Source: Mesorhizobium muleiense (GTDB lineage: Bacteria > Pseudomonadota > Alphaproteobacteria > Rhizobiales > Rhizobiaceae). Taken from it: DNA of 64,000 nt. The stretch lies in NCBI RefSeq assembly GCF_900099905.1, contig NZ_FNEE01000002.1, forward strand, positions 558,001 through 622,000. The letters are read 5' to 3'. Shown here piece after piece: positions 56,164 to 64,000 of the stretch. Position 1 is the first letter of the stretch, and every line of letters begins with the position of its first letter. The notes beneath the pieces were generated by a model, which saw only the letters and a program-made list of their open reading frames with translations, was not told the DNA's origin and did not search any database. The position numbers and the translations under genes are program-made.

Positions 56164-57135
56164 CTAGCCTGAAATAAAACGCCAGACCTCGGGATCAGGC
56201 TCGATCTGGCCGCTGAGCACGAAATATTTGTAGAGCACGAGCAAGCAGATCGCCTGCTCGGCCCGCTCGTCGGCGAACTTGCGGCAATAGGCGTTGGCGG
56301 CGGCAACGATGCGTTCGGCCTCAGTCGGATGCCGTTCGAGATATTGCACCCGCTCGGCAAGATCCGTGAAATCGGCTTCGAGCGGCACATAGTGAACACC
56401 AGCCACGAGTTCGCTTTCGGCGAACCATGTCTCATATGTCGGCGGTGGCATCAGGCACAGCGAATTCGAACTCATGACCCATTTCAAGTTGGTCGCCACA
56501 TCGTTGCCTTCGAGCGAAATGATGTAGCGACAGCGCCGCTGCTGGTCGATGCTCAGATAAGACTTGCGATATTCCGGCGCTGCCGTCGGTTTGGGCGTTC
56601 CGACATCGCAAAAGGGCAAATCGCGCGCAACCTCCAGAAGCAAGGTCCTTATCGGGTTGTTGAGCTCGCCGCGCCACACCGCAACCGGAAGCTTGTCCGC
56701 GAAGGCTACATCGTCGGCGGGCATGTGGAAGTGGCGGAACTTGTTGAGCTTGAACAGCACCCCGTTGCTGTTGTCGCCGGCGATCGGCCGATCCTTGACG
56801 ATCGACGGCATCGCAGGCACGTCGACGACGTCGCCGAATTCGAGATCGATGCGCAAATCGGGATCGAAGTAGCGGGTAAATTCCTTCAGATCGTAGTAAT
56901 ACATGCTCCGGCCTCTCGGTAGCCGGCTGACCGGCACGGCCCCGCCGCTCGGCGCGAAAGCGTCCTGCAATCTGTTGTAGCAGTTGAGACGCGCCCGGAC
57001 CGATCCGTCCGAAAGCCTGGCCTGATCGAGCAACCCGGCGAGCCTGCGGCGGAACAGCGCCTGCGGTGCGATATCGCGCACGGCATTGCGCGCATAGTAG
57101 AATAGCTTCTGTGCGTTTCTTTGAAGGGTGGCCAT
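56164..57135 (-). CDS. Glycosyltransferase family 90 (LpsA-like)
   Basis: A 323-residue enzyme of the CAP10/GT90 type used in rhizobial lipopolysaccharide core synthesis. Signatures are KFRHFHMPADD, VWRGELNNPIRTL, the block YIISLEGNDVATNLKWVMSS and the Glu/Trp-rich MPPPTYETWFAE. It acts at the cytoplasmic face. The specificity is not readable. It is convergent with the aldo/keto reductase gene. Confidence 0.85.
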   Translation of the reverse strand: MATLQRNAQKLFYYARNAVRDIAPQALFRRRLAGLLDQARLSDGSVRARLNCYNRLQDAFAPSGGAVPVSRLPRGRSMYYYDLKEFTRYFDPDLRIDLEFGDVVDVPAMPSIVKDRPIAGDNSNGVLFKLNKFRHFHMPADDVAFADKLPVAVWRGELNNPIRTLLLEVARDLPFCDVGTPKPTAAPEYRKSYLSIDQQRRCRYIISLEGNDVATNLKWVMSSNSLCLMPPPTYETWFAESELVAGVHYVPLEADFTDLAERVQYLERHPTEAERIVAAANAYCRKFADERAEQAICLLVLYKYFVLSGQIEPDPEVWRFISG

Positions 57136-57338
57136 CGGTCACTTGGTGAAAAATCGGCTTGTGATTTGCCCCCCGGTCCCTCCTACACCATTGTGCCGGC
57201 TATCTTGCAAGCCACGGAACCGTGTTCAGCCGGCCTGCCTGGCTGTCCATGGAGCCGATCGCTCTTTGCGGTGTTGTGTTTGCAGCCCAATGCTCCTAGG
57301 CAGGGCTAAGAACCTTTGGGATTGTGAAAGGAAGAGAT

Positions 57339-57497
57339 ATGGCGCGAGCACCGAATTACGGCCAGGAACGCAAGGAACGCGACCGGCAGAAGGCTGCCAA
57401 GAAGGCGGAAAAGCAAGCGGCCAAGGTTGCAGCCAAGGAACGTTCGAAGCCGGAAGACGAGACCACGTCCGAGACCGAAACGGAAACCGCAGAGTAA
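57339..57497 (+). CDS. Small highly charged protein
   Basis: A 52-residue protein (MARAPNYGQERKERDRQKAAKKAEKQ... in pieces) with a lysine/alanine helix and an acidic Thr/Glu tail (TTSETETETAE). AAGGAAGAGAT precedes the ATG closely. Similar short proteins are widespread in Rhizobiales. It is probably a nucleic-acid-associated or structural helper, but the function is not known. Confidence 0.65.
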   Translation: MARAPNYGQERKERDRQKAAKKAEKQAAKVAAKERSKPEDETTSETETETAE

Positions 57498-57554
57498 ACT
57501 GCAGGGCAATCGCTTCCTAGTGACGGCGAGAAGGGAACTGGCCGCAACTTTGGC

Positions 57555-57690
57555 GCGCTTTCTGCAACGCCGGAGATTGGCGAAACCCTTAGTGCAGGCC
57601 GCTTTCTCCCGTCCGGTGAGAAATGCCCGGTCCACCCTCCGCAGCTGCTGCGGAGGACGGGCAGGGCAAGAGGGGCAGCGCAAGCTAAAG
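57555..57690. repeat. Degenerate copy of the 42137-type repeat
   Basis: The segment GCAACGCCGGAGATTGGCGAAACC (given here only by its pattern GCAACG..GATTGGCGAAACC) and a following CTTTCTCCCGTCCGGTGAGAA block resemble the interior and arms of the element at 42137. No coding capacity is seen. Confidence 0.5.
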
Positions 57691-57755
57691 CGATTGCCCC
57701 TTAGTAAAAGCGCAACCGGCCCGCGCGGCGGATCAGATCAGATTTCGCTGCGTCT

Positions 57756-58013
57756 TCAGACCGGCGCCTTGTCGCTGACGAAAACGTTCACTTCGCGGGC
57801 GGCGGCGATGAAGGCACGCCTTGCGATCATTGCCGGTTTGTCGCCGGCCAGCGCATCATGGCAGGCCTGTAGCGCTTCGCGATGCTTTGGACTGCGCTTG
57901 CCGGGCCAGTTGTTGAGGAGGTAGTCGGAAGCCTCGCGGGCCGTGCGCAAGAGCTGAGTGGTTCCCGCCGCGCCCTTGACGGTCACGGGTGTTTCAAATC
58001 GGTTGTTTTCCAT
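57756..58013 (-). CDS. DUF982 family protein
   Basis: An 85-residue protein of the rhizobial DUF982 family. It shows FETPVTVKGAAGTTQLLRT, then EASDYLLNNWPGKRSPKHREAL (split as ASDYLLNNWPGKRS) and PAMIARRAFIAAAREVNVFV. The family is multi-copy in Rhizobiales and has no known function. The ATG at 58013 begins MENNRFETPV. It is divergent from the MFS gene. Confidence 0.85.
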   Translation of the reverse strand: MENNRFETPVTVKGAAGTTQLLRTAREASDYLLNNWPGKRSPKHREALQACHDALAGDKPAMIARRAFIAAAREVNVFVSDKAPV

Positions 58014-58162
58014 CGCCGCTCTTACGCCATCGCCGCTCGCGAAGCGAGTGCGAAAGTGGTTGCCACCGCAATCACCTCGCGACGCTGACTAATCCCCTGG
58101 CAGGCAGGCCGCGCCAGTTCTTGTGCAATGATGCCGTCGAGAGGCTGCCGGACAGGACAGAC

Positions 58163-59422
58163 ATGCCGCAAGACTCCACCGCTGCCACCCAAGGCGCCCA
58201 CAATATCCATTGGCGCCGCAATCTCGCCGTGTGCTTTGCCGGCTCGTTCAGCACGCTTGTCGCCATGACTCTGCTGTTGCCCTTCCTGCCGCTTTACGTC
58301 GAGCAGCTGGGCGCCGAGGGCCACGCGGCTGTTGTGCAATGGTCCGGCGTCGCCTATGGCGCGACCTTCTTCGCCGCCGCGCTGGTCGCGCCGCTGTGGG
58401 GACGGCTTGGCGACCGCTACGGCCGCAAGCTGATGCTGGTGCGCGCCAGTTTCGGCATGGCCGTCTGCATGTCGCTGACCGGCATGGTGGAGACCGTCTG
58501 GCAATTGGTGCTGCTACGCCTGCTGATCGGTTTCGCCGGTGGCTATTCCTCGGGCTCGACCATTCTCGTCGCCATGCAGACGCCGAAGGAACGGTCGGGC
58601 TGGGCGCTCGGCGTGCTGTCGGCCGGCATCACCGGCGGCGCTCTCGTCGGTCCCTTGCTCGGCGGCGCGCTGCCGCCCTTGATCGGCATCCGCGCCACCT
58701 TCCTGCTCGCCGGCGGCGTCATTTTCCTGGCGTTCCTGGCAACTACTTTTCTCATCAAGGAGGACCCTCGCCCGGAAACCGACAAATCGGCATCGACCGA
58801 GAAGCCGAAAGGCGGCTGGTCGCAAATCTCGGACAAGCGCCCGGTCGTCGCGATGCTGGTGACCGGCATGCTGCTGAGCTTCGCCACCATGTCGATCGAG
58901 CCGATCATCGCGGTCTATGTGCAACAGATCATCGAGGACCAAAGCCGGGTCACGCTGATGTCCGGCGTGGTCATGTCGGCGGCAGCACTTGGCGCCATCC
59001 TGTCGGCCTCGCGTCTCGGCAAGCTCGCCGACCGCGTCGGTCACTGGAACGTTATCATCGCGGCGCTTGCCGTTTCGGCGCTGCTGCTGATCCCGCAGGC
59101 TTTCGTCACCCAGGGCTGGCAGCTCGTCGGCCTGCGTTTCCTGATGGGACTGGCGCTTGGCGGCCTCCTGCCCTGCATCACCAGCGTCATCCGCCATAAT
59201 GTCCCGGACGGCGTCGGCGGCAATGTGCTCGGTCTGTCGATCTCGGCGCAGTATGTCGGACAGGTTGCCGGGCCGCTGCTCGGCGGCTTCGTCGGCGGTC
59301 ATTTCGGCATGCGCGCGGTGTTTCTCGGCACATCCGTGCTGATGGCGGGCGGAGCGGCGTATAATTGGCTGGTCCAGTCGCGCCGCGCACGCGACATGCT
59401 GGTGCAGGCGGGCAAATCCTGA
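58163..59422 (+). CDS. MFS multidrug exporter-like protein (MdtG type)
   Basis: A 419-residue carrier with 12 predicted helices. The motif A loop reads GRLGDRYGRKLMLVRASFG (about residue 85), and a central charged loop (KEDPRPETDKSASTEKPKGGW) separates the halves. The arrangement resembles MdtG/TetA-type proton-driven exporters. The substrate is unknown. The ATG at 58163 (MPQDSTAATQG) is preceded by GGACAGGAC; the longer upstream frame overlaps the DUF982 promoter. Confidence 0.87.
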   Translation: MPQDSTAATQGAHNIHWRRNLAVCFAGSFSTLVAMTLLLPFLPLYVEQLGAEGHAAVVQWSGVAYGATFFAAALVAPLWGRLGDRYGRKLMLVRASFGMAVCMSLTGMVETVWQLVLLRLLIGFAGGYSSGSTILVAMQTPKERSGWALGVLSAGITGGALVGPLLGGALPPLIGIRATFLLAGGVIFLAFLATTFLIKEDPRPETDKSASTEKPKGGWSQISDKRPVVAMLVTGMLLSFATMSIEPIIAVYVQQIIEDQSRVTLMSGVVMSAAALGAILSASRLGKLADRVGHWNVIIAALAVSALLLIPQAFVTQGWQLVGLRFLMGLALGGLLPCITSVIRHNVPDGVGGNVLGLSISAQYVGQVAGPLLGGFVGGHFGMRAVFLGTSVLMAGGAAYNWLVQSRRARDMLVQAGKS

Positions 59423-59456
59423 CACGGTTTGCGGGCCACTTCACGGAGTCCAAGAC

Positions 59457-59831
59457 ATGAGCACAGCCGACCACCCAGCAAGCGGCATCGGCCGCATCCT
59501 CGTTTTCGTCGGCGGTCTGTGCGGCGCGGCCGGTGTGGCGCTTTTTGCCGCGGCGGCACATCTGGGCGGCGCTTTCGTCGGCACGGTCGCGTCGTTCCTG
59601 CTCATGCATGCACCGGTCTTCCTGGCCGTCGGGCTCGTCGGCGCAAACCGGATCATGCGTACCGCAAGCCTTATTCTTCTCGTCGGGCTTGTCTTGTTCT
59701 GCGGCGACCTGCTCGCCCGCGACTTCCTCGGCTCGCGGCTTTTTTCGATGTCGGCGCCGATCGGCGGCACCTTGCTCATTGCCGGTTGGCTGGCGGTTGC
59801 GGCCTCGGCGCTGAAGCGCCCGCGCTCCTGA
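59457..59831 (+). CDS. DUF423 family membrane protein
   Basis: A 124-residue protein with four helices (about 12-32, 38-58, 65-85, 98-118). RILVFVGGLCGAAGVALFAAAAH at the start and RDFLGSRLFSMSAPIGGTLLIAGW at the end match the DUF423/YgdD family (quoted in part: GAAGVALFAAAAH, APIGGTLLIAGW). The function is unknown. It follows the exporter gene after 34 bases. Confidence 0.8.
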   Translation: MSTADHPASGIGRILVFVGGLCGAAGVALFAAAAHLGGAFVGTVASFLLMHAPVFLAVGLVGANRIMRTASLILLVGLVLFCGDLLARDFLGSRLFSMSAPIGGTLLIAGWLAVAASALKRPRS

Positions 59832-59859
59832 GGCGGCCGGATTCGGTTTCCGCCAAAGG

Positions 59860-60024
59860 TCAGTCAGACGATGGCCACTCTTGCCGGCGCTCTGGCCGGA
59901 CCGGCAGGTCGCGATTGCGTGCCGCCGGCTTGGCCAGGCGCCGCCGCTCCGGCCTGTCGATGGCCGGCGAGATGCCCCAATAATTGCGATAGATCTCTTC
60001 GAACAGATGATTGATCGGGTGCAT
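59860..60024 (-). CDS. Small LacI-regulon candidate protein 2
   Basis: A 54-residue protein (MHPINHLFEEIYRNYWG...) homologous at its N-terminus to the next small gene: MHP(I/V)N(H/Y)LFE(E/D)(I/V)YRN(Y/D)W. The rest is Arg/Pro-rich and ends REWPSSD-like. AAAAGGAA lies upstream. An operator palindrome sits 28 bases before the ATG. No family is recognised; the conserved aromatic/acidic helix suggests a binding peptide. Confidence 0.6.
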   Translation of the reverse strand: MHPINHLFEEIYRNYWGISPAIDRPERRRLAKPAARNRDLPVRPERRQEWPSSD

Positions 60025-60051
60025 GGCTTGGTTTCCTTTTCGATTTGAGAT

Positions 60052-60065
60052 TTGAATCGATCCAA
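60052..60065. promoter_or_regulatory. LacI-type operator palindrome O1
   Basis: TTGAATCGATCCAA, a palindrome around ATCGAT, lies between the two small genes and upstream of small gene 2. It is one of four such sites near the LacI gene. Confidence 0.75.
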
Positions 60066-60092
60066 TCGACAGGCATGAAAAAGCGCTGCCGA

Positions 60093-60236
60093 TCAGCTCC
60101 GCTTGCGCTCCACGAGAAAACGCAGATCGCGGATCCACGGGCCGGCGCTGCCGCGACGCGTCCGGGTCACCGGCTTCGAAATTATGCTCCAGTCGTTGCG
60201 ATAGACGTCTTCGAACAGATAGTTGACGGGGTGCAT
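60093..60236 (-). CDS. Small LacI-regulon candidate protein 1
   Basis: A 47-residue protein (MHPVNYLFEDVYRNDWSII...) paralogous to small protein 2. It has a shared N-terminal helix and a basic C-terminus (TRTRRGSAGPWIRDLRFL). AAGGAGCGAGCC gives a strong ribosome site. Two operator copies (60250-60263 and 60277-60290) sit 14 and 41 bases upstream. Duplicated small genes under one operator type indicate a real regulon; the function is unknown. Confidence 0.65.
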   Translation of the reverse strand: MHPVNYLFEDVYRNDWSIISKPVTRTRRGSAGPWIRDLRFLVERKRS

Positions 60237-60249
60237 GGCTCGCTCCTTG

Positions 60250-60290
60250 CTGAATCGATCCAATGACGACACCCAATTGGATCGATTCAA
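60250..60290. promoter_or_regulatory. LacI-type operator pair O2-O3
   Basis: CTGAATCGATCCAA (60250-60263) and TTGGATCGATTCAA (60277-60290), with centres 27 bases apart and in opposite orientation, lie between the small gene 1 start and the LacI gene. Confidence 0.8.
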
Positions 60291-60325
60291 AACTAGGCTT
60301 GGATCACTCTGATGTCAAGCAAAAT

Positions 60326-60339
60326 TTGAATCGATCCAA
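60326..60339. promoter_or_regulatory. LacI-type operator O4
   Basis: TTGAATCGATCCAA lies 34 bases before the LacI ATG, overlapping its likely promoter and indicating autoregulation. Confidence 0.75.
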
Positions 60340-60372
60340 CAAAGGTGCTAGACAGCAGGCTGGAGCAGAAAA

Positions 60373-61455
60373 ATGGCATCATCCAGCGAAAGCAATACAA
60401 GACCCATCCGGCTGGCCGACATCGCCAAGGCCGCCGGGGTTTCGCACGGCACCGCCTCCAACGTCTTCAGCCGTCCCGAAATAGTGCGCGAGGAAGTCCG
60501 CGAACGGGTCAAGGCGGCGGCCGAGGCGATGGGCTATGCCGGGCCCGACCCCAAGGGCCGGCTGCTGCGCGCCGGCAAGGTCAACGCGATCGGCGTCGCC
60601 ACGACCGAGCCGCTGTCCTATTTCTTCGATGATCCCTTTGCCCGCGCGATGATGGCCGGCATTTCCGAGGCCTGTGACGCCACCGGCGCGGGAATAGCGC
60701 TGGTATCGGCCGGCAACCAGGAAAAACTTGCCTGGAACATCCAGAGCGCGCTGGTCGACGGCTTCATCCTGTTCTGCATCGAGGGCGGTTCACGGCTTGT
60801 CGAACTGACGCGCGAACGCAAACTCCCCTTTGTCGCGCTTGAACTCGGCTTCGACGACGACACCGTTTCGGCAATCGGCGTCGACAATGTCGCCGGCGCC
60901 CGCCTGGCGGCGCAGCATCTCGCCGAGCTTGGCCATCGGCGCTTTGCCGTGCTGGCGCTGCCCTTCGCCGACGGCAGCACCGGCCTTGTCTCGCCGGAGA
61001 AGGTCCGGACGGCCCTTTACACCGGCACGCGCGATCGCCTCGTCGGCTATTTCGAGGCGTTTTCCCGGTATGGCGTCGATACCGCCGGGATCCCGGTATA
61101 CGAGACCGAAAACGACGAAGCCAGCACAAGGGCCGGCCTCGAAACGATCTTCGCCTCGGCAGCGCAGCCGACCGCCATCCTGGCGATGTCGGACCGGATC
61201 GCCATGGTCGCGATCGAATGGTTGGCCGCGCGTGGCATTGCGGTTCCCGGCGACGTCTCCGTCGTCGGCTTCGACGGCGTGCCTGACGCCGCACTTTGCG
61301 ATCCTCCGCTGACCACGGTCGCGCAGCCAATCGCCGAGATCGGCCGCCGGGCAGCGCGAACGATCCTCGATTTCGACGGCACGGTGCGGCGCGAGACGCT
61401 TGGCGTCGAGCTTGTCGTCAGGGCATCTTCGGGACCGCCGCCCAAGGCAGCCTGA
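60373..61455 (+). CDS. LacI-family transcriptional regulator
   Basis: A 360-residue regulator. The N-terminal HTH is RLADIAKAAGVSHGTASNVFS (about residues 14-34), with hinge region AAEAMGY, followed by a periplasmic-binding-like sensor (about 70-345). It ends with GVELVVRASSG. The ligand is unknown, probably a sugar or nucleoside. Four ATCGAT-centred palindromes flank the gene, one in its own promoter and the others in the promoters of the two small leftward genes, so a local autoregulated regulon is likely. Confidence 0.9.
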   Translation: MASSSESNTRPIRLADIAKAAGVSHGTASNVFSRPEIVREEVRERVKAAAEAMGYAGPDPKGRLLRAGKVNAIGVATTEPLSYFFDDPFARAMMAGISEACDATGAGIALVSAGNQEKLAWNIQSALVDGFILFCIEGGSRLVELTRERKLPFVALELGFDDDTVSAIGVDNVAGARLAAQHLAELGHRRFAVLALPFADGSTGLVSPEKVRTALYTGTRDRLVGYFEAFSRYGVDTAGIPVYETENDEASTRAGLETIFASAAQPTAILAMSDRIAMVAIEWLAARGIAVPGDVSVVGFDGVPDAALCDPPLTTVAQPIAEIGRRAARTILDFDGTVRRETLGVELVVRASSGPPPKAA

Positions 61456-61774
61456 GCCCGGTCGTCAAATTAATTTAATGCGTGGCGCGGTTTCCTGCGC
61501 CTGGCCAGTGTTCTTGCCCCGCCCGCAGGGAGCGCGAGGTGACCCCCCGCGGGTACAAGCCTCGGTCAGGGCCCGGACCTTTGGGCTCGTCACCCACAGC
61601 CAGCGCGACCGTAGCGCGACCGATCCGGCACCGCTGCCTCCCCGCCATTTTTGTCCCGATTACTATCCGGACTAGGGCGGGATGCATTCGAATTGAACTT
61701 GGGATCCCGCTCTATCTATTTGTTTTAGCCGCATTTCTGTGACGCCAAGTGATTCCACTCGGCTGCAAAAATCT
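61456..61774. repeat. Intergenic region with a rhizobial-type repeat
   Basis: The right part (about 61672-61778) starts CTAGGGCGGGATG, contains GATCCCGCTCTA and a TTGTTTTAGC stretch, and ends CTCTAG. This is the layout of abundant Rhizobiales intergenic repeats. The left part shows no gene. Confidence 0.55.
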
Positions 61775-62989
61775 CTAGGGGTTGCTAGTCGCCATGGTCC
61801 CCACGCCGAAGGACGCATGGATCGGCGGCGCCTGGCTGCGGACCGGCTTGCTGTTGCCGCCAACAGAAGACAGCCATTCGAGATAATAGGCGAGCGCGAA
61901 CTGGATGGCGATGCCGGCGGCGATCAGCAGGCCGTCATAGGCAAATCCGCCCGGGTTGATCAGCTTCATCACCTGCGCCGCCATGGCGATCAGCGTGCCG
62001 GCGATGAAAACCGGCAGCGATCGCTTGCCCAATATGGCGAGCGGATGATCGCGGCTGGCGCGGAACAGGTTGGAGACAGAAGGAAACGCCACGATCAGAT
62101 AGCTCACCGCCAGGATGTGCAGCAGCCTCGGCAGCGACAGGAAGGTCTTGTCGAAGCCGGTCAGCACCACGGGCAGGTTCAGCCACGACACGTGCCCCCA
62201 TAGCGGGCTGTGCACCCAGACCAACGCCATCGCGACATAGACCGCCGACGCGCCGACCAGCCAGCGATTGACCGGAATGGCGCCGCCGCGCCTGATGTGC
62301 AGCATGCTCGCCAGGCCGATGTTGAAGAGGAACTGCCACGACAGCGGATTGAGGAACCAAAAGCCGGGCTCAGGGTAATTCGGCGGGGCGATCTGGTAGA
62401 TCCCGGCAACCAGCCACAGAGTTCCGGACAGGGTGAGCGCCGTGAAAGGCTGGTAGCTGATGAACAGCAGGAAGGTTGGCGCCATCAGCAGCAGCACCGC
62501 ATAGACCGGCAGGATATTGTTGTAGCCAAGCTGATGGCCAAGCGTGACGATGCCGATCAGCACATGTTGCGGGTCCCTGATCAATGGCTCGATGTTGATC
62601 AGGGTCAGCATGTCCGGCCGCTTCGCGAACATCGCCGCCGCGCAGAAGATGGCCAGCACCGCCATCGTCGTGACGATGTGGGCGACATAGAGCACTCCGG
62701 CGCGGCGCCACAATTTCAGTGTCGCCAGGAGCCGGTCTCCGGACTGGATTTTTGCGCCGTAGGCGAGCGCGACGGACATGCCGGAGATCAGCACGAAGGC
62801 CTCGGCGGCATCCGAAAAGCCGAAATTCTTGTAGGTCAGGGTTTCGAAAACCGTGCCCGGGACATGATCGACGAATATGATCAGCAGAGCGAGAGCGCGG
62901 AACACATCGATGCGCGTATCGCGATCCGGGATACGCGGCCCGCGATCCGGGATACGCGGCCCGCGATCCGGTGAAATTGGCATGGTCAT
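61775..62989 (-). CDS. opgC: OpgC-like membrane acyltransferase
   Basis: A 404-residue polytopic protein with about ten helices, of the OpgC family (periplasmic glucan succinylation in rhizobia). Family parts include RIDVFRALALLIIFVDHVPG near the N-terminus, FGFSDAAEAFVLISGMSVALAYG (in part: FVLISGMSVALAYG), NPLSWQFLFNIG and LLHILAVSYLIVAFPS. Its N-terminus before the first helix contains short DRGPRIP repeats. ATGs at 62989 and 62983 are both possible. Confidence 0.85.
   Translation of the reverse strand: MTMPISPDRGPRIPDRGPRIPDRDTRIDVFRALALLIIFVDHVPGTVFETLTYKNFGFSDAAEAFVLISGMSVALAYGAKIQSGDRLLATLKLWRRAGVLYVAHIVTTMAVLAIFCAAAMFAKRPDMLTLINIEPLIRDPQHVLIGIVTLGHQLGYNNILPVYAVLLLMAPTFLLFISYQPFTALTLSGTLWLVAGIYQIAPPNYPEPGFWFLNPLSWQFLFNIGLASMLHIRRGGAIPVNRWLVGASAVYVAMALVWVHSPLWGHVSWLNLPVVLTGFDKTFLSLPRLLHILAVSYLIVAFPSVSNLFRASRDHPLAILGKRSLPVFIAGTLIAMAAQVMKLINPGGFAYDGLLIAAGIAIQFALAYYLEWLSSVGGNSKPVRSQAPPIHASFGVGTMATSNP
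62920..62970. repeat. 21-base tandem repeat at the OpgC N-terminus
   Basis: Two exact units (62920-62940 and 62941-62961) plus a partial third (62962-62970) encode DRGPRIP-type heptads in the N-terminal tail. The 21-base unit keeps the frame, so copy number may vary. Confidence 0.85.
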
Positions 62990-63192
62990 CGATAAAAGGC
63001 CTCAAAGCTGGTTGTTCATGCCGCGATCGATGCGACCGCCGGACGCACCGCTTCGATTCCTCCCGCAGGAGCGTATCGGCAAACAAACGGACTGAAATGC
63101 GCCCGGTTCAATCAACTTTGAAGGAGCTCGAAAATATTCCGTTTTGAAGCCGGCAAATGAATAAAAACCACACGAAATCAAAAGGATGCAAT

Positions 63193-63864
63193 ATGGCCGA
63201 AAAACCTCCGGAAGACGGCTTTTTGCGGCGCGAGCTGCCGTTTTTCTACCGACTTTACCGGCCCGTGGATGCAAGCGGCGAATGCCTTTTCCTGCTGCAC
63301 GGATCCGGCGTCGAAGAGACGACGCTGGTGGCGCTGGCGCGGCAAACCGCACCGCGCGCCGTGCTGGTGACGGTGCGTGGCCGTATCGCCCAGGAGGACG
63401 GTTTCCGCTGGTTCGCGCGGATCACGCCGACGCGCTTCGAACAGGACAGTATCCGCACCGAGGCCGACGCTTTCGCCGGCTTCATCACCGCGGCCGCGAA
63501 GCGCCACGGTCTCGATCTCGCCCGGACGAGTTTCCTCGGCTATTCAAACGGCGCCAATCTGGTTTCGAGCGTGATGCTTTTGCATTCCGGCCGCATCGAA
63601 CGGGCAGCGTTGCTGCGCCCGATGGCGGTGCTCGACGACGTGCCCCCGGCCGATCTGTCCAAAGCGCGCGTGCTGATCATCGCCGGCGCAGATGACCTGA
63701 CCTACGCGCCCTTCGCGCCGGCGTTGGTCGCATTGTTCGAATCGCATGGCGCCGCGGTCGAGGCCCACACCATCGGCTCCGGCCATGAAATCGGCGACCG
63801 GGATGCTGAAATCGTCAGGCAGTGGCTGGCGGGCCCGGCAGCCGCCATCGCGCAGGCGAATTGA
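63193..63864 (+). CDS. Alpha/beta hydrolase, carboxylesterase/phospholipase type
   Basis: A 223-residue serine hydrolase. The oxyanion region is LFLLHGSGVEET, the nucleophile elbow LGYSNGANL (GxSxG), the acid IIAGADDLTYAP and the His SGHEIGD. The size and motif order match small esterases of the YpfH/cytoplasmic carboxylesterase family. The ATG at 63193 follows AAAGGA. The substrate is unknown. Confidence 0.87.
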   Translation: MAEKPPEDGFLRRELPFFYRLYRPVDASGECLFLLHGSGVEETTLVALARQTAPRAVLVTVRGRIAQEDGFRWFARITPTRFEQDSIRTEADAFAGFITAAAKRHGLDLARTSFLGYSNGANLVSSVMLLHSGRIERAALLRPMAVLDDVPPADLSKARVLIIAGADDLTYAPFAPALVALFESHGAAVEAHTIGSGHEIGDRDAEIVRQWLAGPAAAIAQAN

Positions 63865-63877
63865 TGAGTCCGTCGCC

Positions 63878-64000
63878 CTATGCCCGCCCCATCCGGTTCC
63901 AGGCATCCAGCCCGGCGATCTTGTAGGCTTCGGCCAGCGTCGGATAGTTGAAGGTGTTGTTGACGAAGAAATCGACGGTGCCACCGAGATTGATCACCGC
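63878..64000 (-). CDS. sthA: Soluble pyridine nucleotide transhydrogenase, C-terminal end
   Basis: Only the last 40 codons are inside the window. They read [20 protein letters not shown], then [20 protein letters not shown], the characteristic tail of the Si-specific NAD(P)+ transhydrogenase, a flavoprotein that reoxidises NADPH. The frame continues past the right edge. Confidence 0.8.
   Translation of the reverse strand, partial: AVINLGGTVDFFVNNTFNYPTLAEAYKIAGLDAWNRMGRA

Overview
The window is chromosomal DNA of a high-GC alphaproteobacterium, most likely a Mesorhizobium-type member of the Rhizobiales. I infer this from recognisable gene orders (plsX-fabH-ihfA-MerR; nrdR-ribD-ribE-ribH-nusB beside glyA; an LdtR-type regulator beside an L,D-transpeptidase), from rhizobial protein families (LpsA-like GT90, OpgC, DUF982, CBP3/BamE neighbours) and from RIME-like intergenic palindromes. 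No database search was possible.

Layout. 1-2.6 kb: the end of argC, an APH(6)-like kinase, heme A synthase and a DUF2842 protein. 2.8-10.6 kb: a very tight leftward operon. It encodes three paralogous Tat-exported NMT1/THI5-like binding proteins plus a truncated fourth copy, an SCO1/SenC protein, a HAMP-GAF histidine kinase, a CheY-like receiver and a receiver-class III nucleotidyl cyclase. There is no transporter permease or ATPase, so I read it as a candidate multi-input sensory system with second-messenger output; this is the main candidate for an undescribed system. 11-21 kb: a Wzy-type exopolysaccharide locus (deacetylase, GNAT, ExoP/Wzc-like, Wza-like, GT4, polyprenyl-phosphate sugar transferase, polymerase/ligase). 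21-25.5 kb: an accessory stretch of small unrecognised genes ending at tRNA-Pro(GGG), including a replication-initiator-like gene that carries iteron-like repeats.

25.5-35 kb: an XRE regulator and small envelope proteins, then core genes (MerR, ihfA, fabH, plsX, YceD-like, CBP3, BamE-like, H+-pyrophosphatase). 35-39.6 kb: a HicBA module with a frameshifted antitoxin and a four-gene glycine betaine/osmoprotectant ABC transporter. 39.8-47 kb: an MFS carrier, nusB, riboflavin genes, nrdR, an IalB-like protein and glyA. 47-51 kb: an L,D-transpeptidase with its LdtR-type regulator, a DUF6163 protein and a 3-hydroxyisobutyryl-CoA hydrolase-like protein. 51-57 kb: hemB, an MNT/HEPN pair, a DHFR-like reductase, PPK2, an aldo/keto reductase and a GT90 enzyme. 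57-64 kb: small proteins, an MFS exporter, a LacI regulator with four matching operator palindromes and two tiny paralogous targets, OpgC, an esterase and the end of a soluble transhydrogenase.

Intergenic DNA holds several families of palindromic repeats (RIME-like units and two MITE-sized inverted-repeat elements). Most long antisense reading frames are shadows caused by high GC content and were left out.
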